From NCBI GenBank assembly GCA_019400425.1, contig JAFREE010000026.1:124001-188000 (forward strand): a stretch of 64,000 bases of DNA. Reading direction: 5' to 3'. Below, piece after piece: positions 44,601-58,101 of this stretch (positions within the stretch are counted from its first letter, which is position 1; every line of letters begins with the position of its first letter). Made by a program: the position numbers and the translations under genes. The notes beneath the pieces were generated by a model, which was not told the origin of the DNA, ran no database searches, and saw only the letters and a program-made list of their open reading frames with translations. The stretch comes from Hymenochaete sp. R1. Taxonomy: Eukaryota; Basidiomycota; Agaricomycetes; Hymenochaetales; Hymenochaetaceae.

Positions 44601-44843
44601 AATGCTTCATAATTTGTTTAGAGTGATGATAGGTATTAAAGACGACCGTTCCTCCGGTCCGATTAGACCATTTTGGGATGCTCTTCGAACCGGGAGCTCA
44701 GAGCAAGGCATGAACGTCAATCTGATCAGCCTCGATGAATCGGATGGTCTGGGTGGTGTCTCGCGATCGGAAGTACGTGTAGTGAGTGACCTGACTGATT
44801 CTTTGAAGCACGTACTGACTGCTTGACGTAGTTTTGGAACTGA
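41609..44843 (+). CDS. KU80: Ku80 subunit of the Ku DNA-end-binding complex
   Basis: Ku80 with Ku70 encircles DNA ends to start non-homologous end joining and protects telomeres. Thirteen exons fit: 41609-41629, 41683-41838, 41897-41951, 42006-42137, 42194-42365, 42413-42473, 42522-43070, 43156-43550, 43602-43822, 43885-44486, 44539-44564, 44622-44772 and 44832-44843 (2553 nt, 850 aa). The N-terminal vWA-like domain has FCVDVSASMGRIR and LVVLTDAENPIEVEDW. The core beta-barrel has ELPVKMSKCTALTRPATLKK and GYKYGASYVPCPDGQ. The C-terminal arm has NPAVHRVKQALFHAAI. After an acidic linker comes a helical domain (AHPLQDFVEVVKQ ... CLAEVRNSCMK ... PFWDAL) matching the Ku DNA-PKcs-binding domain. Exon 1 encodes just seven residues. 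Intron 6 (42474-42521) is GC-AG. If the last intron is retained, the protein ends at 44826 (864 aa). Confidence 0.93.
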
Positions 44844-45720
44844 TGTACTCTAATTATAGCAGGCAAAATAAATATTCGAATTAATACACTTTCTCTTAAT
44901 GTATATATTTTTGTATAATTTCGTAGACTATTGTTTATAAGACTTCACTGTTCTCTCAGGAGTTCTGAGGAAATAAGCTATGCTACGCGACCTCTGGCAT
45001 TATACCACCTTTCTCCATCCCCGAAAGAAGTAAAACAAAAAGATATCTTTATGATCTTTTTTTCGTGTCTGATTCTGAACAAGTACGAATCGACGAGTTG
45101 AAAGGGACAAACATGAGTAAATAAACGTTTCTTTCACGCCGTGCGCGTCGGAATCGGTCTATCCAAGTCGACTCGACTCACTCACTGACTCCCATTTCAA
45201 ATGACAATGAGCGCCAAACTCGAGGCAAGAGGGCGACCAAGCTGAATTGCAAAGGGGCAGAGCACGAGTATACCTACTACATGAAGGCCACGACAAGTGT
45301 GACTGTAAGTGACGTCAACTCGGATATTCTTAATGGAGATATTTGTTAACCAACTTGAAGCGTCAGGGGCATCCTTCTTCTACGCTTGCACGCTTGTAAA
45401 ATGCCCTGTAGAACGATGCAGAGTCGACGCAGAGCCTGCGGGAAGCTTCACCAAGTTCATGTGACAGGCGAAGGTGAGTAAAAAAACCGTTAGATGCGAG
45501 AATGCCCCTGTTGATTCATCGATAGCCGTCTCCGAGTTGGTCGCATTGTATCCATCATACTCTCATCTCGGGCCTCTCAACGCCGTAGTGGCACTCAATC
45601 CACGCATTACGAGTCGGTGACGATACACATAACCGAGAATGCTTTTATATCTACTACAGTTGACAGCGTTCCTGCAACCTGTGCCCTTTACACTTTCTTT
45701 CACCGTTTCAACCTGCCAGC
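44844..45720. other. Intergenic between Ku80 and an F-box gene
   Basis: About 880 bp, AT-rich just after Ku80 (3' UTR). A patch at 45200-45480 has short open segments on the plus strand but no joinable frame and no recognised domain. Confidence 0.55.
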
Positions 45721-47465
45721 ATGTCAGTCAACGATCAGTTTTTCCAGTCCCGGATTCGGAAAGCTCTCGTACTTCAGTCGAACACTATGGATGAACCGAC
45801 AGGAAACCTCCTCCTTCTAAAGCTTGTTTTGGAAGCGTGCGAAAAGCTATATACTGATAGAGGAGTGTATTCGTCCTTTGAAAAACTTTGGCCCGGAAAC
45901 CTACCGCCAGCTTTGGGGTATGTTTTATCTCTTGTTTCTACCACACATTAGAATACAGACTGATACTATGGTTTGATAGCACCGTGGGAGATTCAATACT
46001 CGGCGACGCCTTGAAGAACATCGAAAGGTTGAAGGGCGTGAAGGACATTTTGATGGCTTTGGCCAGTGCGCTGGATGACAAGCTTTTGACCTTGAAAAAG
46101 AGCGTCGTTCGCCACAGCATCAACAGGCTTCCGGATGCGATCCTCGCGCATATCCTACAGCTCTCCATTGATGGCACTCGTGGGCAAAACAGAGTTCGCG
46201 CGCTTGCCAATTTCAGCCGTATCAGCCGCCGTTTTCGAGATGCAGCTTACTCCTACCCACGTCTATGGTCTTACATTGATCTAGAGATGTCGCCGTTTCA
46301 AATTCAAAGAATGCTTCGTATGAGCAGAAAAGCACCTCTGCACATTCATTTTGGTGATAGATTGGTCAGCAAATGCACGGATGGGAATACTGGAGTTCTG
46401 GCGCCTCTGTGTTCCCAGTCTTGGCGATGGAGCAAAGTTGTCTTCGATAAAATATCCGTAGACGAGATGACAATCCTGACGGGCATGCTTTCCGCTAAAG
46501 AAGCATTGTCTCTTCGGCATTTAACGCTTCCCAATGAATTGCAGGCGTCACGGAAGCAATGCGATAAGTCCTTATTGTTGCTCCGGGCATTGGCGTTCCC
46601 TCGTGCTGAACAACTTGTGATGCGCTGTGTGGTACCTGGTATCGGGGAGCTCATGCGCGAGTCTTGCACGGAGCTTTTAATCGAACCACAGTCTGCGGCA
46701 CAACTCAATTTGGCAGACCTCACCACCCTCCTATCGTCTCCTTCTATGGGAGCTCTACGTTGCTTGCGATTAACGCTACCTGGCTATACGAGTGGATGGA
46801 GAAAACCATCGGACCAATGCTCCGATCCTATCATATATCTCCCGCAACTTCGTTCCCTCTCGGTGGATGCCTCTGCCGAGCTTTCTAGCATCGAACTTGC
46901 ATCGTCGATAACCCGATCTATTCGTATGCCAAACATCGAAGCAATTGACGTCCATTTCGGCTTCCAAAACGTGAAGGAGGTGGAGGTACTTTTCGATAGT
47001 CGGGCTCCAGGACAGTTCCCATTTAGAATGGAAACGTACAATGCTCTAAAGAGTCTGACGCTTTCCTTCACGAAATCAACGAAATACAGCGGGTGGGGTA
47101 ATAAGGCGAAACAACCATTGCTACTCGACCTCTCATCCCTTGCCTATACTTTTCCCAACCTTGAATGGCTGACGATGTGTATTCCGCAATTGGGATTCTC
47201 GCAGGCTACGCTCGCCCCAATTTCCCGACTTCGATCTTTGCGCTGTCTCACCCTTCATCAAGGTCTGCCATCATTACAGCTGGAAACTGCATTGCATACT
47301 CTCTTATACGAACGGCGGCGCATGGGGAAGCCGCTCGGGAAACTAACAATTCTCTGGAACCGTCTTTTAAGCTCCGATGAGTCACGGAACCAAATTTTGG
47401 ATATTCGAAAACTAAGGGACATCAACCCCAGCACAATTGTATCAGCTCAAGTATACAAACCGTAA
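45721..47465 (+). CDS. F-box-like protein (intact), 560 aa
   Basis: Two exons (45721-45917, 45980-47465) total 1683 nt in frame. An N-terminal module of about 65 residues ends FEKLWPGNLPPALG at a phase-2 intron. An amphipathic helix (NIERLKGVKDILMALASALDDKL) follows. The F-box is at about residues 115-165, with LPDAILAHILQLS, NFSRISRRFRDAAYSYPRLWSYI. The C-terminal 380 residues show imperfect leucine-rich spacing (LRHLTLP, LRCLRLTLPG, LRSLSVDA), as in agaricomycete F-box/LRR-like proteins. It is presumed to act as an SCF substrate receptor. The substrate is unknown. It is a paralogue of 14862-16647 and 56464-58101, and its downstream neighbour is a nucleotidyltransferase-fold gene. Confidence 0.85.
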
Positions 47466-48859
47466 CGAAATAATGTAAGAATTCTCTAAATAACGTTGCA
47501 TTCGTGGATTTAACATGGATTTGAAGTTATCTAGAATTTTGAAAGTATATTGTAATGCTTCAGGTATCAACATATCATCTCTCATCTTTATTTTTGATCT
47601 ATCGTGGAACGCTTATATATGTATATGTACAATATTGCTTAACATTTTTATTCCCAGTCTATTATTTTTATCACTCGAGCATGTCCTGACTTTACTGCGG
47701 ATCAACCGCTCACCCCATAAATGTTCGATTCCGTATGCTGACACTGTAGTTCGTGGCAAAAGGGATAAGTGGAAAGGTTCCAGACCTAAACCTTACTTCA
47801 ATTTCATGCGTTTAAATGAGATTTACTAGCCTGTCTATCCTATAGGCTAGATTGAGCATCGCTCGAAAGCATAAGCTTTGTGCCTCACCGAAAATTGGTC
47901 CGCTTTTCTTTCACATATGTTTGGACACTAAACGACGGGAGCAGCCGGACATTATCGGAAAATGCCTTCAGTTGACGATCGTGATGCAGGCATGCAATAC
48001 GCGTCCAGTCCCTTCTTCTGACCGCCACGACGTGCGACGAGCAGTAAGCACGGTTGCCGAGTGGGGTCAGCTTCAAGTTCATTTTCACAGTTGTCATCAA
48101 TCCAAGAGTTAGCATTCCCTGATGACGGACATTTGGGGAGAAAACTGCCCAACAGATTCTTATATTACAATTTCCATGCAGATGTGACTTGTACGAATCG
48201 TTGAAGACATTTTTCTTGTTCCTTCCGGAATCAAATGCACTTAGGCAGTGAAATCCTGAGAAGAGATGCTACTTGAATCTCGACCTACCGACCTTTTCTG
48301 ATACCCTCAAGTCCACTGCCTCGAGTGGCTGATTACGTATACGCGCGCCATAAATCGAGTTGCTGAAAGATTCACTTGATCCGTTTACATGACTTCGATC
48401 CATGCGCTCTCTCACCATACATAGGGTCGTCCAACTACACATTGCGAAGCCGCTTTAGATATCACCCTACTCGATCGTCAACGGATGGGTAGGTCTTTTG
48501 GCTGGTCGATATTTCTCCGGGATTGCCATTTACATGACTGGATCACCAAAGAAATGTGTAAGATGAACGAGCACTGAGGTGACTCAGGCGAGCAAGGCCT
48601 GGCACAATCTTAAAAGACTCGAGGGCACAAGAACTCTATTTAGGTTTGCGTAGCTCGCAGTTGATATAGTGAACAATTCCAACTGTGATCATTGAATGGC
48701 TGTATTCCTCCCATGCGTCGACGTCAAAACTAACCTTTATATAAATTAAGAGAGCTGACTTTATATGAATTTAGTTTATTTGATATTCACTTCCAAGTTG
48801 TTCCCTTACTATCAATCATTATGCTACATATATTATAAATGGGTGCGCCCTAGTCAGAG
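47466..48859. other. Intergenic, 1.4 kb, no gene seen
   Basis: AT-rich 3' flanks of the convergent F-box (+) and nucleotidyltransferase-like (-) genes. Short frames at 47515-48152 have no recognisable features. A tRNA-like D-arm string near 48052 lacks the rest of a cloverleaf. Confidence 0.55.
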
Positions 48860-49664
48860 TTACTGGACGATACAGGTATGCCCGAGCTTCTTTATCTTGC
48901 TCTCATTCTCCAGACCCCTGATCACTCTCTTCCGTTGAGCTTTGTTCGCCTTCATATCTTCCGGATAGTTCTCGCACAAGATTTTGACGTGCTCCTGGTT
49001 CACGTCATCCGTCTTGTACTTCCTCTTTCCAGCACCGACCAGGAAGTCGAGGTCAATGACATCCTTCTCCTCTTCGCGATCCCTGAACGCCTTGAGCTTG
49101 CTGTTGATCAAGTTCGTGAAGTTAGATACGTTGACTAGAACGCCCCCAATAGAAACAGTTTGAACGTTGCTCAAGTGATCAATTCTCCTCGATGCAAGCT
49201 CTCCGCCTATAACGTAAATTTCGGTCAGCAAATTAGTCTTACGAGTGAATCATGTACTTACGCGCTTCGAGAAGATCGATTCTGACTTTCATATCACCGA
49301 CAGTAACCATGATCCTCATAGCGCCAGCAAACTGCTTCGATTCGGGCAACCATATTCTGAGAATACCGTGTAAATGCACCAGTTTCATATCTCCTATGCG
49401 AATAGAGAAAACTCACCCTTCGACGGTCTCAAGCTTCGCGTAGATATCGGCCAGCCTGCCCTCAACAATACAATCTACGTCTGCGGGGTCACGAGTGTGC
49501 CCGAGTAGCCTCAAAGCAAATCCGCCGATGAAGACATAGTTGATACCTAGCTCAACGAAATGGCCAGCGAGAATGACAGCCGCTTCAGCAAACTTGGCGA
49601 AGTTGGCCGAGCTGGGTTCCGGGGACTCGGAAAGGTCGCGGGTCTTGTACTTTTTTGCAGGCAT
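48860..49664 (-). CDS. Nucleotidyltransferase-fold (MNT/AbiEii-like) protein, 229 aa
   Basis: Three exons (49417-49664, 49262-49356, 48860-49206) give 690 nt. The protein shows the minimal-nucleotidyltransferase signature: YVFIGGFALRLLG (hG[GS] helix turn), DPADVDCIV (paired acidic DxD) and MKVRIDLLE (third Asp). It therefore has all residues needed for metal-dependent nucleotide transfer. The C-terminal half (SIGGVLVNVSNFTNLINSKL, KDVIDLDFLVG) resembles the helical part found in AbiEii/DUF-type relatives, where the second segment fixes the fold. Bacterial relatives act in toxin-antitoxin and phage-defence modules. Fungal members are uncharacterised as far as I know, so substrate and role are open. 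The start MPAKKYKTRD follows an AT-rich leader. A decayed paralogue lies at 12495-13441. Confidence 0.75.
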
Positions 49665-51165
49665 ATTGAAGGTGCTGGTATCTGTGGTCTGTCTTGAAAA
49701 GTAAACATTCAAATCCCATTGCTACCAGCTTGTTATATACCATACCAATTGAAGAGTGATGCAACTGTATCGTTCAAATGTTTTGCTCATCCAAAACCGA
49801 AGCAAGAGTTCGATCTCATTGAAACCATTCGATTAGTTTTGATATTACCAGAAGGTGGTTTCACGACGAGCATGGATTTTCGGCTGCCTTGCAAGCTTGA
49901 CCTTTGCAAACGCGCCCACCCAGAACAGATCCCAGAGGATAGCTCACGTCGCCCCAGGCACCGAGGAGCGTGATTGAAACATAATGGGTGTCAACAACAA
50001 TGAGTGAGCTTCCAAATCAAGGTAATACTCAAGCTGGTGACACGTTTCGGGCTTTTGCCATTATCTTGCCACAATCGTATGCATACGTTTGCGCAGGTGC
50101 AATTGTCGTCTTCGCCCTTCGAACCTTGAAAAACGATGAACGTGGCACTGGTGTTTCAGATTAGAATGAATTACCTGTAGAAAGACGTAAGATAGGTTAA
50201 GCGTTCCAAAGGCACTGCTCAGTGGGTTGGATTCCAGCACGTCTCATTGTCAGTTTGATACACTCAAAAGTTAGCCAATCCTAAAGTAAACGATAAGCAA
50301 GTTATAGACAGAAGCTGCCGGATACTTATCGCACAAACCTAGCTCCGTGGCAAAGATTGAGAATGCACCAAAGCTTTCGCACCGTTACATGCATCATTGA
50401 TATCGGCATGGTAATGCCATACATATCCACGAGGGGTGGCACTATTAAAAGCGATTCGACGCCGCAAATGGTATTGGTGGCGAGTTGTGTTTGAGGTGGA
50501 TAATCTGAAAAAAGCCAATTGCTCATGAAACCAGCTAAACCAGCTGCGAGCTCACGTCAAGATACTCGGACGGATAATTTCGGTCTTATTCTTGGTGTTG
50601 ACAAAGTTTCGCAATTCCGTTCGACAGGCAAGGGAACACCTCGAGTAGCTGTGAGCTTAACGGAAGCGGTATGTTTCACCTGAACACCTGAGTTTATCGA
50701 CGGAGGCGCGAGACATATGCCTAGACATATTGATAGACAACAGTTTCAATGATACGATAGGCTGAACTTGTAACTGATAGAGGCTCGAGAGAAAGGCGTT
50801 GGTCAGAAGAAAAAGGCGCCCAGAAGTGAATCGTGGGAACGAATGGGTTATTATGTCAGCTTTAAGTCGAGAGTCTGCCCATTTCCTTGTTAGCGCGAGC
50901 TCGAAATTTCCTTCTCCATCCCATCTATAATGCAAATGATGCAGCTCTCGGTACTTTCTCTGCTAATATTGACGCCCTTTGTGATCTATAGAAGTATTCT
51001 AGAGTGACCCTCTCGGTCCGAGACTCGATCAAGAGAGAATAAATATACAGTGCTATACACGTCGCGGCTTCCAGCTCTGCATGTGCCTTCGCTGGTAATA
51101 CATGCTCGGGTGTAAGGGTTCATTCTCAATTTATGTGCTTACCCACATCTGAAAATCCATCTCAG
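49665..51165. other. Intergenic, 1.5 kb; possible first exon of downstream gene
   Basis: Short frames on both strands have no recognised family. The 3' end (about 51050-51165) probably contains the undetected first exon and intron of the gene at 51166-53350, since that gene starts with an acceptor-like CTCAG rather than an ATG. Confidence 0.4.
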
Positions 51166-53350
51166 ACTGCGCGCTGTGCATGGGCTTTTCGACGAATGGA
51201 AGGATGGAAGCACCGAGCCCAGATACAAACGTAAGCTCGCAGGACAACAACGAGACCTTTAACTTCCTTGTGGTTGTTTCCAGATGAAGTACGCCACGTT
51301 TATTTTGTATTGTCAGTCAAACCCTTCACGAAACAGGATGAAGAAAGGGCCACGCGAAGAAGGCTGTACGCATGGTGCTATGGCCTGTGGCTGCGAGGCC
51401 ACATTCATCGCAAACCTGATAAAAGGCGCGTTCACCTATTGTAGGTTATCTAATCTTTTTGCTACGTTCTACCTTTCATCGAGCCCGTTCGTGGCTGCAA
51501 CCTCTTCTTTGTTGGAGATCTTGTTATAGGTAAGAATTTCGTGGGCAAACGGCAAGATCAAAAAGTTCATTACCACTTTGTACTAGAGTCTATGTCTTTT
51601 TCAGCACTAGAACCATTCTCTAGTTCTTTGCCGCCCGAATCAACCAAGTCGGGTGAGCGAAACTCCAGCGAGTCTACTGACATCGACAATAGACCTACAG
51701 ACGCTTTCAGCGAATGGAGCTCGATCGTTCGGGAAGGTACTGCTAGTAGTACAGAAGCGAAAGCCGTACATGAAGTAAGCACGTTTTGTGACTAATTAGA
51801 AAGAAACTCAAACTCGCATAAAATTCGCCGGAAAGTCTTCAAACATTTCTGGTGTATTCCATGACCTCACGCATCCGCAACAAGAAGCTATGAATGGGGA
51901 GAAGGAAGCGTCATATGGACAGACCATTGCTGGGCCCGGGAATGAAGTCAAGGACGCGCATAAGCGCGTTGCCGAGAGTGACTCGGACTCCGATTCTCTC
52001 AAAAGAATAAAGGAGGCATTCCCAATCCATACATTCGACCGCCCAACTTACGTAAAGAACCTTCGCGGGACCACTAAGGACGAGCTCAACGAAATTTTCG
52101 ATTACGTTCTCCTTGCGCACGAGCGTATGCATATGTGCGACCAAAGCAGCCTGGTCGCAACAGCTAATGTAATAGCATATGGTATCAAAGTTAGAGACTT
52201 CATATCGTCGCCGACCAAAGCACCTACCCTGGAACTTGAGGAGTTCGATGCATTTGCAAGGTGTCTCGAGTTCCACTACCTACGCTTCGTTCATCATAGC
52301 GGAGTCTGCGATACGGCACCAACCCTCCTTGATCCTGAAGACGTTGACCGTCTTTGGACCAGCGGTTTCATCACGCTTGCGGAAGTAGACTTTCCCCTGG
52401 GCGCTGCTATGTTAGGCGTCGGAGCGTACAAACGCATTGCAAGGCAAACTAGTCAGGCAGCATTTGATGGGACTTTGTTTCCCGCTCAAGGGTGCTGGAG
52501 TGTATCTGGTAGGCACCGTACCCCGACGCCTCAGGAAATCAGACGTTTTATTGCGAACGAGGAAGCCTCCCGATTCTATTCAGATACCGCAAAGGAAACC
52601 TATCTTTTTGCGTCGTTTCATCGCCCTCAACTATGTTCGGAATGGCTGAGGGAGCGACAATCTGCACACGGCGAGTATGGCTTGATGCGTTTTGCTGGTA
52701 TCGACGACAAGCAAGCTTTCGAGCTTATTAAAATTCCGGATCCGAGCTACGTTTCGCCTTCTGTTGTTTTGAACGAATATTCACCCATACCCGTCCGCAA
52801 GCCTACGGCTCTAGAGACTTTCACATACAGAACGGTATGCTCTGTCGCTTTTAGAATGCCAAAGCCCGAGAGGAGGCTTGAGGCTCCAGTGATTTTTGAA
52901 ACGCGTCAAGAGCTCAGACTCTCTGACTCGGACTCATCGTGTCGCAACCCAAAAGATACAGACACAGAGACTGCGAGTGTCTCTGGAAGAAGCGCGGGAG
53001 GGTACTATTCATCGACTTCTTTTATTGGTGCTTTCCACAAGATGACAGTCCGAAGAGGCACGGAACTATTGCCCGGGTCTTGGGCGAAGCGGGGACGAAC
53101 TTCTCATCCCAATCTAGGAAATGCAGAAAATGGGAGGAAGGCAAAGGATGGTGTTGACTTGGGATTCAGCTGGGACAGGAAATCACTGACAGGTTCAGGA
53201 TCGAAGTCGAACGCTTTAACTCGTCAGCCCACGGTTATCTTTGATGGTAATTCGGCGTGCGACCTCAATGGAAAGAAAGAGGCTTTGAGAAAAGAAGATG
53301 GAGGAAGTGGATCCTCGGAAGAACTCCGACGCGAAAAGGAGGTTAAGTAA
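51166..53350 (+). CDS. Unknown multi-exon protein, 5' end unresolved
   Basis: I assemble exons 51166-51230, 51284-51429, 51484-51529, a fourth from 51587, and a last exon 51800-53350, all phase-compatible. The N-terminal part reads LRAVHGLFDEWKDGSTEPRY, then a basic region (QDEERATRRRLYAWCYGLW, RGHIHRKPDKRR), then GCNLFFVGDLVIESMSFSA. A Ser/Asp-rich stretch (ESDSDSDSLKRIKE) leads to a folded core (THPQQEA... FDYVLLAHERMHMCDQSSL; FHYLRFVHHSGVCD; DFPLGAAMLGVGAYKR). The tail is low-complexity. No domain is recognised. The fourth exon ends either at 51774 (25-nt intron with ideal GTAAGC donor) or at 51726 (73-nt intron with GTTCGG donor). The start codon lies upstream and was not found. Confidence 0.55.
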
Positions 53351-53801
53351 CGGCTATGTAATACAGCAGCGAAAAGCGCAAAAACGATGAATGTGGCCTT
53401 CGCTGTAATTTACGATGTACTATGAACCATTTTAGAGACATGCACATTCTTCTTTCCCCATAATCATGGTTATTGGATCAATTGGTGCTGGTCACTTCGC
53501 AAAATCGTTGTTTTACCTATGATTAACGTACATGGAGCGAGTGGTTACGAAGAATAGAGAAATCATACTTGGGCTTCGTATCGCATATTCAAGCTGACTT
53601 GCTATGACGAAAACGTTCATTCGCAGGTTATAAGACACGCTGAATGATAAAATGACTAGATCAAATGTACGTATACATTACGAGACCCCATTTATTCCAT
53701 CTCTAGATAGGTCTCTAGAAGGTAAACAACAACAGAATGTAGAAGCTTTACTGGCACCAAAAGACTTGTACACTAAACTTCACATGAGATGAGAAATGCG
53801 T
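53351..53801. other. Intergenic between convergent genes
   Basis: 450 bp of AT-rich 3' flanks between the unknown gene (+) and DBP3 (-). Nothing else is seen. Confidence 0.6.
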
Positions 53802-56298
<2,497 letters not shown>

Positions 56299-56463
56299 GT
56301 TGGGAATGAGTGCGGGACGCGGAGTTATGCGCCGTACAGAAATTTACTGGCACGAGAACGCGCGCGAGAGCTAATTTCCCACGGGCACGGAAGAAGGAGC
56401 ATTGAGTCAAGCGCCGGCACGTCCATATCGATTCTGATTCCTTCATCTTATCCTTTTGCAGCC
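56299..56463. promoter_or_regulatory. Short shared promoter, DBP3 / F-box gene
   Basis: 165 bp separate the divergent start codons of DBP3 and the third F-box gene. No specific element is recognised. Confidence 0.5.
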
Positions 56464-58101
56464 ATGAACTCATCAACTTCAAGGGAATCGGAGATTTCCC
56501 AGACACTGTACACGCATCGTGATACATGGGCCATTGTCGCTAATGCATGCAATAGATTGCGTGACGCCCAGCAACCACTGGGTATCGATGAGCTTTGGCC
56601 TGGAGAAATGCCTAAGATTACAACGTGAGGTGGTAAATAACGAAAGCGAATCGATGATTGACGCCACGCAAGTCACTTACAGGGAGAATCGTTCTTGCAG
56701 TTGCAGCAATTATGCCGGTCATTGAAGAGTGCGGGATCCTCCTTGATCGCCCTGAAGGAATCCCTAGACTTAAAACTTTCGAAGCTCATCGAGGACATAA
56801 AGAGCAATGGTCTTGACACGCTTCCCGACGAGCTCCTTGCCAATGTTATCGGATTCTACGTCAATGATGGTAGACTTGTCAGTGGCTCTGATCGTCTTCG
56901 TCGAATCGGGTTGTTGGCGGGAGTCAATCGTCGTTTCCGCGACTTGGTATATACGGATCTTGAACTATGGTCAGTCATAGACAAATCTCTTACGGAAACG
57001 CAACTTCGGCGAGTTTTGGGAGCAGGAAACGGACCATTGGATATCAAGTTCACGTCGTTGATGTACGTCGAACATTTCGACCTTCTGTTTTCTCATGGTC
57101 ATAGATGGCGCCGCATTGAGTTCGAAGATTACATATTTTCCTTCGATGGAGATGAGCCTCCTCCTAATCTTTCTTCCTGTCGAGAAATTTCGTTACCAAA
57201 GCCTGAATGGGCGAGTTCGGACCAAGATTTTGAGCAAAAGACGACACGATACACGGCATTTTTATCGAATTGGAACGTTCCTGGAGTTCAAAAACTTCAT
57301 ATGTGGGAGGTGGTGCCGGAGAATGGAATGTATAGTGCCTGCACGGAACTCTCAATCCGCCTTCATACCATCGTACACTCTGACCCTCTCCAGTTCGCAA
57401 AGTTCATTCAATCGTTAGGCTCGTTACATTCTTTGACGATCGAGATGGACAAGTTTCGTGGGTGCGACCTACGGCACTGGGGTGATGTGCGAATCACACA
57501 GACCGTGCTCCCAAATATTCTCTCGCTTTCCGTCCACGTGGATGGCATCGACAATTCGAATGAGTACGACCCGCTGTGCTCTTTTCTCCAATCGCTTCAT
57601 ATGCCAAATCTGCAGGCACTCGATCATCGCATTATATATAGCGAAGAGAAGCAATTCACTCTGGATACCTCCAAATTCCCTTTCTCTCAAAGCTTTGGCA
57701 AGTCTATCACATCGCTTTCGATGGAACTGTCTACACGAGGCAGACCGTGGATTGTTGCCATAGCCCGGGACGTAGGCTTAGACTTTACGATGTTCCCAAA
57801 AGAGTTCCCAGCCTTGGAATATCTCGACCTCGTCCTTCCGCATGAGAGACCGCACGCCAGTAACTTTGCGGGCCTTTCCTTTCATAAGCACCTGCGTCGG
57901 TTAACAATCCACGGATTGCCTTTCGCGTCATCGGGCGAGAAAGAAGTTCTTCGCGTGATGCTGTCCGCATTCAAGAGAGAAAGGAGGACATTGAAGCACC
58001 TTCGCTTACTCACTTGTATAGATTTAGAGCGCTACTTGTCCACACAAGACCTAGAAGCCGAAAACCCCGATACTCTTATTACAATGCTTCGTTGCCCTTA
58101 A
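56464..58101 (+). CDS. F-box-like protein (intact), 529 aa
   Basis: Two exons (56464-56624, 56673-58101) give 1590 nt in frame. The 48-nt intron uses the inner acceptor ACGCAAG at 56672, because the next one would break the frame. The N-terminal module (CNRLRDAQQPLGIDELWPG) resembles that of the F-box gene at 45721. The F-box (LPDELLANVIGF ... AGVNRRFRDLVYTDLELWSVI) lies at about residues 90-145. The C-terminal region has LRR-like spacing (LREISLP-type blocks, LHSLTIEMD, ILSLSVHVDG). The likely role is SCF substrate recognition. The target is unknown. Confidence 0.85.

Noticed and set aside
48045..48090. tRNA-like string (GGTTGCCGAGTGG)
   Set aside because: Resembles a tRNA-Leu/Ser D-arm, but no acceptor stem, anticodon arm or T-loop can be paired around it.
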